From the NCBI RefSeq assembly GCF_030766825.1, contig NZ_JASFDV010000020.1:25638-89637 (forward strand): a stretch of 64,000 bases of DNA, in the 5' to 3' direction. Made by a program: the position numbers and the translations under genes. Positions within the stretch are counted from its first letter, which is position 1. Each line of letters starts with the position of its first letter. The notes below the pieces were generated by a model. It was not told the origin of the DNA, ran no database searches, and saw only the letters and a program-made list of their open reading frames with translations. Shown in pieces: positions 25,795 to 34,759 of this stretch. The DNA is from Nocardiopsis sp. CC223A. GTDB taxonomy: Bacteria > Actinomycetota > Actinomycetes > Streptosporangiales > Streptosporangiaceae.

Positions 25795-26840
25795 CACACG
25801 CACCCGCCACCGCCCCCGAGTCCACGGCCGGGGCCCCGCCCGGCAACGGCGGCCGCCCGGCCCGGACCCGGCGCCGGTTCCGCGAGATCGGCGTGCTCCT
25901 GGCCGTCGTCCTGCTCATCGCGGCGACCTGGCTGCACAACCCCGGGTTCCTGTCCACCCAGGGCGTACGGGACCTCTTCCTGGGCGCCACCGTCCTGGTC
26001 ATCCTCGCGATCGGCCAGTCCCTGGTGCTCATCACCCGCAACGTCGACCTGTCGGTCGGGTCGGTCCTGGGCCTGTCGGCCTTCGGCACCGCCGCGCTGT
26101 TCGCGGCCCTGCCCGGCCTGCCCGTCCCCGTCGGCATGCTCGCCGGGGCCGCCATCGGCCTGCTGTGCGGCCTGTTCAACGGCCTGCTGGTGACCACCGT
26201 CAAGGTGCCCGCCCTGGTCGTCACCCTGGGCACCCTGTACATCTACCGGGGCCTGGACCACTGGTGGGCGGGCGGCCGCCAGATCAACGCCGCCGACCTG
26301 CCCGCCGGCTTCCTCCAGCTGGGCCGCACCGGCCTGCTGGGGATCCCGCTCCCGGCCCTGACCGCCATCGCCGTCGCGATCGCCATCGGGGTGTACCTGT
26401 CCCGGTACAGCAGCGGCCGCGAACTCTACGCCATCGGCTCCAACGCCGAGGCCGCCCGCCTGTCGGGCATCCCCGCCGGGCGCCGCGTCGTGCTGGCCTT
26501 CGCCCTCAACGGCGCCCTGGCCGGCCTGGCCGGGGTCCTGTTCACCGCCCGCTACGGCACCGTCGACTCCACCGTCGGCACCGGCATGGAACTCCAGGTC
26601 GTGGCCGCGGCCGTGGTCGGCGGCGTCGCCCTCACCGGCGGCGTGGGCACCGTCTTCGGCGCCGTCCTGGGCGGCATCCTGATGACCACCATCACCGCCG
26701 CCCTGCCCATCTGGCAGATCGACCCGTTCTGGCAGCAGGCCGTCGTGGGCGTGCTCATCCTCGCCGCCATCGGCCTGGACCGGCTGCTCGCGCTCCGCAC
26801 GGCGCGCAGGCTTCGAGGAGGAGGTGCCCGTGGCGCCTGA
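25791..26840 (+). CDS. rhaP: Sugar ABC transporter permease (RhaP-type)
   Basis: The 349-aa protein has eight to ten hydrophobic segments and the CUT2 permease signatures [39 protein letters not shown] and [23 protein letters not shown] 25791 overlaps the ATPase stop (ATGA). It forms a heterodimeric channel with the next gene. The N-terminal 35 residues are a hydrophilic Pro-rich cytoplasmic stretch. Confidence 0.9.
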   Translation: MTHAPATAPESTAGAPPGNGGRPARTRRRFREIGVLLAVVLLIAATWLHNPGFLSTQGVRDLFLGATVLVILAIGQSLVLITRNVDLSVGSVLGLSAFGTAALFAALPGLPVPVGMLAGAAIGLLCGLFNGLLVTTVKVPALVVTLGTLYIYRGLDHWWAGGRQINAADLPAGFLQLGRTGLLGIPLPALTAIAVAIAIGVYLSRYSSGRELYAIGSNAEAARLSGIPAGRRVVLAFALNGALAGLAGVLFTARYGTVDSTVGTGMELQVVAAAVVGGVALTGGVGTVFGAVLGGILMTTITAALPIWQIDPFWQQAVVGVLILAAIGLDRLLALRTARRLRGGGARGA

Positions 26841-27909
26841 CAACACCGTCACCGCCCCCGACCGGGAACGGCTGCGGACCACCGCGCCGCGGTCCCCGCT
26901 CCGGTCGGCGCTGTCCACGCAGGGGCTGCCCGTCCTGGGCGCGCTCATCGTCGTCGCGGCGACCGCGGTCATGTTCGTGGACATGTTCGGCACCGCCCGC
27001 AACATCAACTTCCTGGTGCTGAGCATCGCCGCGATCGCCATGATCGCGCTGCCGATGACGCTCATCGTCATCACCGGCGAGATCGACCTGTCGGTGGCCA
27101 GCACGCTGGCCCTGACCAGCGCCACCCTGGGCGTCCTGTGGGAGGCCGGGACACCGCTGGAGACGGCGATCCCCCTCGCCCTGCTGCTGGGCCTGGCGCT
27201 GGGCGCCCTCAACGGGTTCCTCACCACCGTCTGCGGACTGCCGTCCCTGGCCGTCACCATCGGCACCATGGCCCTGTACCGGGGCCTGGCCTACGTCCTG
27301 CTGGGCGACCGGGCCGTCGCCAGCTACCCGCAGGACTGGGTGAGCGGGATCCGCCAGCCCTTCCCCGGCATCCCGGGGCTGCCCTGGATCGCCGTCGCGA
27401 TCGGGGCCGTGGCGCTGGTGTTCGCGGTCGCGCTGCACGCCACCGCGTTCGGCCGGTCCCTGTACGACATCGGCAACAACGACGAGGCCGCCCGGTTCAC
27501 GGGTGTGCCGGTGAAGTGGACCAAGTTCTGGCTCTTCACCCTCAGCGGGGCCGTCGCCTCCGGCGCGGGCGTCCTGTGGACCCTCCAGTACGGCACCTCC
27601 CGGGCCGACACCGCGATGGGCCTGGAACTCCAGGTCGTCGCCGCGGTCCTGCTCGGCGGCGTGTCCATCTTCGGCGGCGTGGGGTCGGTGCTCGGCGTCA
27701 TGTCCGGCGTGCTGATGCTCGGCGTCATCCGCAACGCCCTCCAGCTGTTCGGCATCGGCAGCGACGTGCTCCAGGTCGTCACCGGCGCGATCCTCATCGC
27801 CTCCGTCGTCACCCCCAACATCGTGGCCCGGGTGCGCTCCCGCCGCTCGCCCGCGCCCCCCACCGGAGCCGTGTCCGGTGGCCGTCCACTCAACGGAGAA
27901 AAGTCATGA
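26830..27909 (+). CDS. rhaQ: Sugar ABC transporter permease (RhaQ-type)
   Basis: The 359-aa protein is a second CUT2 permease with VITGEIDLSVASTLALTSA, LTTVCGLPSLAVTIGTMALY and AVLLGGVSIFGGVGSVLGV. GTG 26830 is chosen because GAGGAGGAGG ends 5 bp before it; this gives an 11-bp overlap with rhaP. Two different permeases plus one double ATPase and one binding protein is the rhamnose-type layout known from Rhizobium leguminosarum rhaSTPQ. Confidence 0.9.
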   Translation: MAPDNTVTAPDRERLRTTAPRSPLRSALSTQGLPVLGALIVVAATAVMFVDMFGTARNINFLVLSIAAIAMIALPMTLIVITGEIDLSVASTLALTSATLGVLWEAGTPLETAIPLALLLGLALGALNGFLTTVCGLPSLAVTIGTMALYRGLAYVLLGDRAVASYPQDWVSGIRQPFPGIPGLPWIAVAIGAVALVFAVALHATAFGRSLYDIGNNDEAARFTGVPVKWTKFWLFTLSGAVASGAGVLWTLQYGTSRADTAMGLELQVVAAVLLGGVSIFGGVGSVLGVMSGVLMLGVIRNALQLFGIGSDVLQVVTGAILIASVVTPNIVARVRSRRSPAPPTGAVSGGRPLNGEKS

Positions 27910-28970
27910 CACACCGTCCCCGCCACCTCCTCCTGGCGGCCCCCGCACTGGCCGCCGTCCTGATGACGGCCGCCTGCGGCGGGACCACCATCGACGACGC
28001 CCGGGACTCGGGCGGCAGCGGCCCCACCGGCACCGCGGACCCCGACGCGGAGATCCCCGAGGGCCTGAGGATCGACTTCCTGCCCAAGCAGCTGAACAAC
28101 CCGTTCTTCGACATCGTCAACACCGGCGGCACCGAGGCCGTCGAGGAGCTCGGCGGCACCGCCACCGAGCGCGGCGGCACCGAGGCCACCGCCGACTCCC
28201 AGGTGGAGTACATCAACGCGGCCAGCCAGGCGGGCAGCGACGTCATCGTCATCGCCGCCAACGACCCCGACGCCGTCTGCCCCGCCCTCAACGAGGCCCG
28301 CGACAACGGCGCCGCCATCGTCGGCTACGACTCCGACGCCAACTGCACCGACGTGTTCGTCAACCAGTCCACCACCGAGCTGATCGGCCGCACCCTGGTC
28401 GAGATGATCGCCGAGGACCTGGGCGGCGAGGGCACGTTCGCGGTCCTGTCGGCCACCCCCAACGCCACCAACCAGAACGCCTGGATCGAGGCGATGGAGG
28501 AGGTCCTGGCCGAGGACGGGTACGCCGACCTGGAGATGGTCGACGTGGTCTACGGCAACGACGACGACCTCCAGTCCTTCCAGGAGATGCAGGGCCTCAT
28601 CCAGGCCCACCCCGACCTGGACGGCGTGGTGTCCCCGACCACCGTCGGCCTGGCCGCGGCCGCCCGCTACATCAGCGACTCCGAGTACCAGGGCGACTTC
28701 GCCGTCACCGGCCTGGGCACGCCCAACCAGATGAGCGAGTTCGTCCACGACGGCACGGTCGACCGGTTCGCACTGTGGAACCCGCTCGACCTGGGGTACC
28801 TGGCCGGGTACACCGGCGCGGCGCTCAAGGCCGGGCAGATCACCGGTGCGGCGGGGGAGACCTTCACCGCCGGGCGGCTGGGCGAGTTCACCTTCGAGAC
28901 CGACGGTGAGATCGTCCTGGGCCCGCCGCAGGTCTTCGACGCCGACAACGTCGACGACTTCGACTTCTGA
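27906..28970 (+). CDS. rhaS: Rhamnose-type ABC transporter substrate-binding lipoprotein
   Basis: The 354-aa protein has a signal peptide ending in TAACGG (lipidated Cys24) and the type I sugar-binding fold: FLPKQLNNPFFDIVNTGG, EYINAASQAGSDVIVIAANDP, IVGYDSDANC, and NPLDLGYLAGYTGAALKAGQ. The last segment is typical of RhaS. ATG 27906 overlaps the rhaQ stop by 4 bp. It captures the sugar outside the membrane and delivers it to RhaPQ. Confidence 0.9.
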   Translation: MTHRPRHLLLAAPALAAVLMTAACGGTTIDDARDSGGSGPTGTADPDAEIPEGLRIDFLPKQLNNPFFDIVNTGGTEAVEELGGTATERGGTEATADSQVEYINAASQAGSDVIVIAANDPDAVCPALNEARDNGAAIVGYDSDANCTDVFVNQSTTELIGRTLVEMIAEDLGGEGTFAVLSATPNATNQNAWIEAMEEVLAEDGYADLEMVDVVYGNDDDLQSFQEMQGLIQAHPDLDGVVSPTTVGLAAAARYISDSEYQGDFAVTGLGTPNQMSEFVHDGTVDRFALWNPLDLGYLAGYTGAALKAGQITGAAGETFTAGRLGEFTFETDGEIVLGPPQVFDADNVDDFDF

Positions 28971-28984
28971 CGGGGGGACCGACC

Positions 28985-29302
28985 GTGCAACGGATCTGCT
29001 TCGTCCTGAAGGTCCGCGAGGACCGGCTGGAGGAGTACGAGGAGCGGCACGCCGCAGTCTGGCCCGAGATGCGCGAGGCGCTGACCGCGGCCGGATGGGG
29101 GAACTACTCCCTGTTCTCCGCCGGGGACGGCACCGTCATCGGCTACCTGGAGACCGAGGACTTCGACCGGGCCCGCGAGCTGATGGCCCGCACCGAGGTC
29201 AACGCCCGCTGGCAGGCCGAGATGGCGCCGTTCTTCGAGGGGCTCCAGGCGGCCCCGGACGCGAGCATGGTGCCGTTGCGGGAGGTCTTCCACCTGCCCT
29301 GA
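28985..29302 (+). CDS. rhaU: L-rhamnose mutarotase
   Basis: The 105-aa protein is a full-length RhaU/RhaM: FVLKVREDRLEEYEERHAAV, then WPEMREALTAAGWGNYSLF and NARWQAEMAPFF, with the conserved His and paired Trp residues. It interconverts alpha and beta anomers of L-rhamnose for uptake or kinase use. GTG 28985 lies 14 bp after rhaS. Catabolic enzymes (isomerase, kinase, aldolase) are not in the window. Confidence 0.93.
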   Translation: MQRICFVLKVREDRLEEYEERHAAVWPEMREALTAAGWGNYSLFSAGDGTVIGYLETEDFDRARELMARTEVNARWQAEMAPFFEGLQAAPDASMVPLREVFHLP

Positions 29303-29558
29303 CCCGCGGGGGCGAGCGGCGCGGTGGCCACCGTTCACGGCCGCCGCGCTGCGGCGTGGCCGGATGTGCGGTCCCGGCCCCGGGGTGCGGCTCTGTCCGG
29401 CCGGGACCGCCGACCTCCCAGGGGGCGCTGACCTGCGGGGGTGAGCGGCGCGGTGGCCACCGTTCACGGCCGCCGCGCTGCCGTGTCCCGGATGTGCGGT
29501 CCCGGCCCCGGAGTGCGGCCCTGCCCGGCCGGGGGCCGCCGCCACCCCGGGGGGCGCT
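29301..29558. repeat. Two tandem copies of a 129-bp repeat with internal hairpin
   Basis: 29301-29429 and 29430-29558 are direct repeats at about 88-90% identity, starting at GACCYGCGGGGG and ending at GGGGGGCGCT. Each unit contains a long imperfect stem (GCGCGGTGGCC paired with GGCCGCCGCGC around ACCGTTCAC). The first copy overlaps the rhaU stop codon. The tandem hairpins could end or protect the operon transcript; no protein is encoded. Confidence 0.85.
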
Positions 29559-29667
29559 CACCGGGCGGCGGGGTGTCGGGGACTCCCGCCCGGTCTGCGG
29601 TGCGCCAGAATGGGTGCGGCCTCGATCGAGTGTCCGCCACCATCCTCCGAACGATCCGGACGGTCCC

Positions 29668-30045
29668 ATGCACATCGTCACCGTCGTCCTCGCGGCCGTC
29701 GCCGCGCTGATCCACGTGTACATCTTCGTCCTGGAGTCGCTGCGGTGGACCGAGCCCGCCACCCGGCGGATCTTCGGCACCTCGGCCGAAACCGCCGAGA
29801 CCACCCGCGAACTCGCCTACAACCAGGGCTTCTACAACCTCTTCCTGGCCGTGGTCACCGTCGTCGGCCTGGTGCTGTGGGGGCCGGTGCCGGCCGCCGG
29901 GATCGCCCTGATCCTGGCCGGGACCGGCTCCATGGCCGCCGCCGCGCTGGTCCTGGTCACCCGCGACTCCACCAAGATGCGGGCCGCCATGATCCAGGGC
30001 ACCGCGCCCGCGCTGGCGGTGGTCTCGGCGCTGCTCACCCTCTGA
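29668..30045 (+). CDS. DUF1304 family membrane protein
   Basis: The 125-aa protein has four transmembrane helices: residues 1-24 (VTVVLAAVAALIHVYIFVLE), then YNQGFYNLFLAVVTVVGLVL, AGIALILAGTGSMAAAALVL and APALAVVSALLTL. The motif ELAYNQGFYNLFLA is the DUF1304 hallmark. The role is unknown. It is a stand-alone gene after the tandem repeat; the start at ATG 29668 is set by the first helix. Confidence 0.88.
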   Translation: MHIVTVVLAAVAALIHVYIFVLESLRWTEPATRRIFGTSAETAETTRELAYNQGFYNLFLAVVTVVGLVLWGPVPAAGIALILAGTGSMAAAALVLVTRDSTKMRAAMIQGTAPALAVVSALLTL

Positions 30046-30119
30046 GGGGTCTTCTTCCGTATGCGGGCGGTGCCGCCCCCGGGGCGGCGGCGTGATCGGG
30101 CCCACGCGGATCCGTGTCG

Positions 30120-30140
30120 CGATAATGAAAACGATTATCG
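30120..30140. promoter_or_regulatory. Orphan Zur/Fur-like box
   Basis: CGATAAT-N7-ATTATCG is a perfect inverted repeat, and TGAAAACGATTATCG (30126-30140) resembles the zinc boxes at 61764 and 63859. It lies between two convergent genes (stops at 30045 and 30193), so no gene start is adjacent. It may drive an antisense or small RNA, or be left over from a lost gene. Confidence 0.55.
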
Positions 30141-30192
30141 TAATATGTGCTGATCAGGCGTGACACGTGTACGCCGTGACTCCCGTGCCCCA

Positions 30193-31623
30193 TCAGGCGC
30201 CCAGGGAGCGCTTGAGGACCTTGCCCATGTCGTTGCGCGGCAGCGCCGCCACCAGGTGCAGGGCGCGCGGCCGCTTGTGCGGGGCCAACTGGGCGGCCAC
30301 CAGGTCGGCCAGCTCCGCCAGCGAGGGCGCCTCGCCCCGGGGCACCACCCAGGCCACCACCCGCTCGCCCAGGTCCGGGTCCGGCTCCCCGGTCACCGCC
30401 GCCTCCGCGACCGCCGGATGCGCCAGCAGGACGTTCTCGATCTCCCCGGCGCCGATCTTGTACCCGCCGCTCTTGATCAGGTCGGTGCTCTTGCGCCCCA
30501 CCAGCCGCACCGAGCCGTCCGCCGCGCGCACCGCCATGTCGCCGGTGCGGAACCAGCCGTCGGCGGTCATCGCCTCGGCCGTCGCCTCCGGCCGGTTCAG
30601 GTAGCCGGTGAACAGGTTCGGCCCGCGCACCTGCACCTCGCCCACCGCCTCCGGGTCGCCCGGCGGCAGCGGCGTCCCGTCCTCCTCGACCAGCCGCAGG
30701 TCCACCCCGGCCAGCGGGGTGCCCACCCCGCCCGGCGCGGAGCCGTCCCCGGGCCGGACCGACGTGTTCATCAGCGTCTCCGACATCCCGTACCGCTCGA
30801 CCACCCGGTGCCCGGTGGCCGCCGTCAGCCGCTCGTGGTCGGGCAGCGGCAGCGCCGCCGAACCCGACACCAGCAGGCGCGCCCCCGCCAGGGCCCCGGC
30901 CAGCTCCGGGTCCTGACCCACGGCCAGCGCCAGCCGGTGGTACATCGTCGGCACCCCGAACAGCAGGGTCCCGCCGCCGCGCAGGGCCGCCGCCACCGCC
31001 GAGGGCTCGAACCGTCCCGTGTGGTGCAGGGTCCCGCCCCGGCGCAGCGGTCCGAGCACCCCCAGCACCAGGCCGTGCACGTGGAACAGCGGCAGGGCGT
31101 GGACCAGCACGTCCTCGTCCGTCCACGACCACGCCAGGGCGAGCGCGTCCAGGGTCGCGGCCACCGCCCGGCGCGGCAGCAGCACGCCCTTGGGCGGGCC
31201 GGTGGTCCCGGAGGTGTAGACGATCAGCGCCGTCGACTCCCCGTCGGCCTCCCGGCGCGGCGGCGCGGCCTCCGGTGCGGGGGAGGCGTCCACGTCGACC
31301 CGGCGCAGCCCGCGCACCGCCTCGGGCAGTTCGGCCCCCGGCGGGGCCAGTAGCAGGTCCGGGGCGCTGTCGCCGACGATGTGCGCCAGCTCCCGGGCCC
31401 CCGACCCGGGGTTCAGCGGCACCGCCGCCGCCCCGGCCAGGACGGCCGCCACCACGGCCACGCACGTCTCCAGGGCCGGTGGCGCCCACACGGCGACCCG
31501 CCCGCCCGCGGGCAGGTCGGCGGCCAGCCGGGAGGCGGCCGACGCCAGTCCGCGGTAGGTGAGGGAGCGGTCGCCGAAGACCAGGGCGGTCCGGTCGACG
31601 GGGTCGACGACGAGCGGGAGCAC
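30193..31623 (-). CDS. matB: Malonyl-CoA synthetase-like acyl-CoA ligase
   Basis: The 476-aa enzyme has the adenylation motifs A3 IVYTSGTTGPPKGV, A5 VERYGMSETLM, A7 WFRTGDMAV and A10 NDMGKVLKRSL with catalytic Lys. The length (about 480) and PLFHVHGLVLGVLGPL resemble MatB, which makes malonyl- or methylmalonyl-CoA from the free acid, ATP and CoA. GTG 31623 has AAGGAA upstream. No malonate decarboxylase or transporter is adjacent. A short-chain acyl-CoA synthetase of another specificity is possible. Confidence 0.8.
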   Translation of the reverse strand: MLPLVVDPVDRTALVFGDRSLTYRGLASAASRLAADLPAGGRVAVWAPPALETCVAVVAAVLAGAAAVPLNPGSGARELAHIVGDSAPDLLLAPPGAELPEAVRGLRRVDVDASPAPEAAPPRREADGESTALIVYTSGTTGPPKGVLLPRRAVAATLDALALAWSWTDEDVLVHALPLFHVHGLVLGVLGPLRRGGTLHHTGRFEPSAVAAALRGGGTLLFGVPTMYHRLALAVGQDPELAGALAGARLLVSGSAALPLPDHERLTAATGHRVVERYGMSETLMNTSVRPGDGSAPGGVGTPLAGVDLRLVEEDGTPLPPGDPEAVGEVQVRGPNLFTGYLNRPEATAEAMTADGWFRTGDMAVRAADGSVRLVGRKSTDLIKSGGYKIGAGEIENVLLAHPAVAEAAVTGEPDPDLGERVVAWVVPRGEAPSLAELADLVAAQLAPHKRPRALHLVAALPRNDMGKVLKRSLGA

Positions 31624-31767
31624 GGCGGGTTCCTTCCCGGGGACGACAGGGATCGCCCCATCTCTATCGCACCCGGGGCACCCCGGCCCCCGCGCCCCGG
31701 TCCCGGAGGCCGCCCGCGCGGCCGTGGACGGCGGTACCGGGCGGGCGCCCCGGCGGGCGGCGCCCCC

Positions 31768-32445
31768 TCACAGGGATCGACCGGTCAGCCGGCGTCCGGT
31801 GACCTCTGCGGCGGCGACCCGCACGTGCACGGAGCCGTTCCGGTCGGCCCAGCTCGCCAACGGCGCCCCGGCCCGCAGCACGGCCTCCTCGTCCGGGTCG
31901 CGCACCACCCGTCCGATCCCGGTCACCAGGACGCTCCACCCCTCGCTCAGGACCTCGTCGATCCGGTCGACCTGGAAGGAGACCGGCCCCTGGGCGTGGG
32001 TCGCGATCACCCCGTCCGGGGAGGTGCGCACCAGTACTCCGCCACCGTCCCACACGTAGTTGACGGGCAGCACGGTGGGCGCCGCCCCGGACCCGGGGCA
32101 GAAGGCGATCCGGCCCACTCCGCCCGGGGTGATCAGGTCCTCGCACTCGGTCCGGGAGAGCGCCCGCAGGTCGTGGTGCGGGAAGGCGGTGGCCGCCGTG
32201 CCCGGCGGCATCCCCGAGGCCGAGCCCAGCAGCTCGTCGGGGGAGGTCCGCAGGGCCATCGCCAACCGGTAGAGCGCCGAGCGCGTCAGCACCGGCGGGT
32301 GCTCTTCGAGGTAGCCCACGTACCCGGGGTCCATCCCGGCGCGCAGGGCCACGTCCTCGCGGGTCAGTCCCAGCTTCGTCCTGCGGTGCACGACCCGGCG
32401 GCAGAAGTCCCCGCCGGGTGCCGCGGACGTGTGCGTCTCCGACAT
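31768..32445 (-). CDS. XRE helix-turn-helix protein fused to a pyridoxamine-5'-phosphate-oxidase-like domain
   Basis: Residues 1-75 form an XRE domain (RVVHRRTKLGLTREDVALRAG, MDPGYVGYLEEHPPVL). Residues 90-225 form a split-barrel flavin-binding fold: LITPGGVGRIAFCPG, VLPVNYVWDGGGVLVRTSPDG, and VSFQVDRIDEVLSEGWSVLVTG. Such fusions are common in actinomycetes and may sense F420 or flavin state. ATG 32445 has GGAGGGGAG directly upstream. It is separated from matB by 145 bp on the same strand. Confidence 0.9.
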   Translation of the reverse strand: MSETHTSAAPGGDFCRRVVHRRTKLGLTREDVALRAGMDPGYVGYLEEHPPVLTRSALYRLAMALRTSPDELLGSASGMPPGTAATAFPHHDLRALSRTECEDLITPGGVGRIAFCPGSGAAPTVLPVNYVWDGGGVLVRTSPDGVIATHAQGPVSFQVDRIDEVLSEGWSVLVTGIGRVVRDPDEEAVLRAGAPLASWADRNGSVHVRVAAAEVTGRRLTGRSL

Positions 32446-32726
32446 CTCCCCTCCGAACCCGGCTCTGCGGCCGTCGTGTTCGTCCCCCTGGAGCTTCCAG
32501 TGTCCCTGTGGGCAGGGGGCGTTGACCAGGGGCTTTCGGTCCCCGTCCGCGGTGATCGGCCCCCGGCCGGGCGCAGGCGCGGCGTCCGGGGGGCGGTGGC
32601 GGGCCCGACCCCGCCACCGCCCCGGCCGCGGACCGGTCGGCGCCCCCGCGATCGACCGGTCCGGCGGAGTCCGCCCCGCGCCCGGGTGCCGTCCTGCCCG
32701 GGTGCGGGGCGGGGCCGGTGACCGGT
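32446..32726. other. Intergenic, very GC-rich, no gene
   Basis: This stretch of 281 bp between two minus-strand genes should hold the promoter of the XRE/PNPOx gene. Frames through it are arginine/proline-rich shadows. I see no operator or RNA gene. Confidence 0.6.
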
Positions 32727-33158
32727 TCAGAGGCGGCGGTAGGCGGCCAGCCTCCGCTCGAAGCACGGGTCCACCGGGTGGGCGGCCCCCCTGCCCCGGT
32801 CCTCCAGTACCAGCAGCAGGCGCGGGTCGGGTGAGAGCAGGGCGCACACCGCCGCCGCCATCAGATCCGGGTCCAGCAGGGCCTCCGCCCCCGGCACCAG
32901 CGGCACCCGGGCCCCGTCGCGGCGGTGGGACCAGCCGCGCAGTTCGTTCCAGTACAGCGTGGTGTCCTGTCCGAACCGCAGCCGGGCGCCCCGCACGTCC
33001 CGGTGCTGGAGATGGCACACGGGCAGGTGCACCCGGGGCGGGTCGCTCAGCTCCTTGCGCAGCCGGTCCGCGCAGGCGTGCACGTAGGCGTGGTGGTTGA
33101 TCGGCCACGGCACCGTGTTGGCGTCCGGGTAGTGCAGCCCGGAGGACATGATGGCCAT
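32727..33158 (-). CDS. DUF6292-like protein
   Basis: The 143-aa protein starts at ATG 33158 with GTGAGGG upstream. It contains NHHAYVHACADRLRKEL, LRFGQDTTLYWNELRGWSHRR and LLDPDLMAAAVCALL, which resemble DUF6292 proteins of actinomycete accessory elements. It follows a 209-aa protein and an excisionase-like gene with 7-bp spacing, forming a three-gene unit. Function unknown; the family name is my best guess. Confidence 0.6.
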   Translation of the reverse strand: MAIMSSGLHYPDANTVPWPINHHAYVHACADRLRKELSDPPRVHLPVCHLQHRDVRGARLRFGQDTTLYWNELRGWSHRRDGARVPLVPGAEALLDPDLMAAAVCALLSPDPRLLLVLEDRGRGAAHPVDPCFERRLAAYRRL

Positions 33159-33165
33159 GGCGCCC

Positions 33166-33795
33166 TCACCCGCAGGCCAGGACGGTGAACAGCACGGTGA
33201 CGGGCAGGCCCGCGTAGATGCCGCGCAGCACGGTGACGTGTTCGCGGCCCTGGATCCGGTGCGTCTCGCGCACCCCGGCCAACAGCATCCGCCAGCGGGC
33301 GGGCACCGCACCGGTGACGGGGTCGGGGGAGGGGACGTACAGGGGCCCGGGGGCCGGGCCCTCCCCGTCGTCCTGTGCACCGTCGGCCGCGCCCCCGCCG
33401 GAGTCGGTGGCCCCCGCGGGCGCGGGCGCGGACGCCGGATCCGTGACCGGGGCGGGGTGCTCGGCGCCGCCGGGGGCCAGGACCGCGTAGTGGACGATCA
33501 TCCGCCCGTCGACGTCGGTGACGCAGGTGGTCAGCCCGGGCCACAGGGACGGCTCGCGCTCCAGCAGGGCGGCGATGTGCCGTGCGGTGACGATGACCTT
33601 GCGGGGCCCGCTCACCGACAGGGGTTCGGCGGGCGGCCGGGCCGGCGGCGCCGGGGGCGGTACGGGGACCCGGGGCCGGGCGGGGGCGGCGGTGCGCGCG
33701 GGCGCGGCGAGCGGATCGGAGGACGGTCCCTGCGGTGGCGGGGCCGCGGGGCGGGGGTCGGAAGAACGATCGGAAGTGATCCGGAGGGTGTTCAT
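33166..33795 (-). CDS. Proline-rich hypothetical protein (209 aa)
   Basis: Residues 1-60 are a Pro/Ala-rich disordered region and residues 110-150 are also low-complexity. Two folded parts remain: KVIVTARHIAALLEREPSLW with TTCVTDVDGRMIVHYAVLAP, and a C-terminal VRETHRIQGREHVTVLRGIY. ATG 33795 overlaps the excisionase stop by 4 bp. It belongs to the excisionase/DUF6292 unit; role unknown. Confidence 0.6.
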   Translation of the reverse strand: MNTLRITSDRSSDPRPAAPPPQGPSSDPLAAPARTAAPARPRVPVPPPAPPARPPAEPLSVSGPRKVIVTARHIAALLEREPSLWPGLTTCVTDVDGRMIVHYAVLAPGGAEHPAPVTDPASAPAPAGATDSGGGAADGAQDDGEGPAPGPLYVPSPDPVTGAVPARWRMLLAGVRETHRIQGREHVTVLRGIYAGLPVTVLFTVLACG

Positions 33796-34064
33796 TCGAA
33801 TCCTCTTTTCGGGGGTCCGGGACGATCCGGTGGCGGTTCCGGTATTCCTGATTCTCTACGTGCTTTCTCCACGTATCGATTGAGTGATTCACAGGTGATC
33901 CGACGGATCCACTTCTTCGGCCCGACCTTCACCGATTCCAGCTCCCGTGCGTAGCAGAGTTCGTAGACGACCCTTTCCGAAAGGTCCAGGATTTCTGCCG
34001 CCTTGCGTACGCTGACCAGGAGTTTGGGGATCTCGATCACATGGGTTTCCCGGTGCTCGATCAT
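33792..34064 (-). CDS. Excisionase/MerR-like helix-turn-helix protein
   Basis: The 90-aa protein has the helix-turn-helix of Xis-type proteins: LLVSVRKAAEILDLSERVVYEL, then VKVGPKKWIRRITCESLNRYVEKA. Codon use is visibly less GC-biased than neighbours (ATT, AAA, TCC), suggesting transfer. The start is uncertain: ATG 34064 lacks a Shine-Dalgarno sequence; GTG about 24 bp later is possible. Such proteins assist integrases of actinomycete integrative elements, but no integrase is present in the window. Confidence 0.75.
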   Translation of the reverse strand: MIEHRETHVIEIPKLLVSVRKAAEILDLSERVVYELCYARELESVKVGPKKWIRRITCESLNRYVEKARRESGIPEPPPDRPGPPKRGFE

Positions 34065-34723
34065 GGGGGTGAATGTAGCAACGCGGGGGAGCGGGGGACA
34101 AGGTCGAACTCTGGGGCGTTTGTTCCCTATGTTCTTTTTCGGGACCTTGTTCTCGATCGCGGAAAAAGAATGCGGCAGTGCAGGGGCCTGTGAGCCCCTG
34201 TCGGCTTCACGGGGTAAAGTTACGGGAAAGGGACGTTCGATCTTGCTTTGCCGTGCGCTTTTCGCCGCCCCGGTCCGCAGTGGAGGCGCCCTGCCGCGCT
34301 CCTTCGGGACGCGCGGTGGAGAGCGGGCGGACGGCGCCCGGCCATCGGATCAGGCCGTGGGGGATCCGCCTGCGGGGGTCCCCCGCACCCGCGTCGGCGC
34401 ACAGGCCCCCGCCGCGGACCCGTCCGGTACGCCGCCCGCCGCGGATGGTGTCCCACCGGGTGGTGTGACCTCGTTCGGCTCCAGAGCCCCAGAGGTGACG
34501 GCGCGCTGGTCGGCGATGCGTTCTTGTTGGAACAGCCGGTGTTCTCACACCACTCCACGGGGCATGACCCCGCCGCGCACCACGGCCGCCGCCTCCGCGG
34601 ACCGCCCCGCGGCGTTCCTGACGCCCGCCCCCGCCGCAGGGCCGGGGGCGGGCGTCCTCGCCGCGCACGTGGGGCCGGATCTCCGTCGCGGGGGCCTTCC
34701 GGGACCGGCTCCGGGCGAGGGGG
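34065..34723. other. 659 bp intergenic with a low-GC patch and no supported gene
   Basis: 34065-34260 is much more AT-rich than the genome average and contains an inverted repeat ACAAGGTC (34098-34105) and GACCTTGT (34143-34150), probably the control region of the excisionase unit. 34260-34723 has no frame with a convincing start or domain. Both the low GC and the excisionase point to the edge of a former integrated element. Confidence 0.5.
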
Positions 34724-34751
34724 CGCCGGAGCCCCGGCCGGGGCTCCGGCG
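34724..34751 (-). terminator. Hairpin after the SDR gene
   Basis: A 12-bp perfect stem, CGCCGGAGCCCC (34724-34735) and GGGGCTCCGGCG (34740-34751), with a GGCC loop lies 8 bp beyond the SDR stop codon on the minus strand. Confidence 0.75.
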
Positions 34752-34759
34752 GAGGCGGG

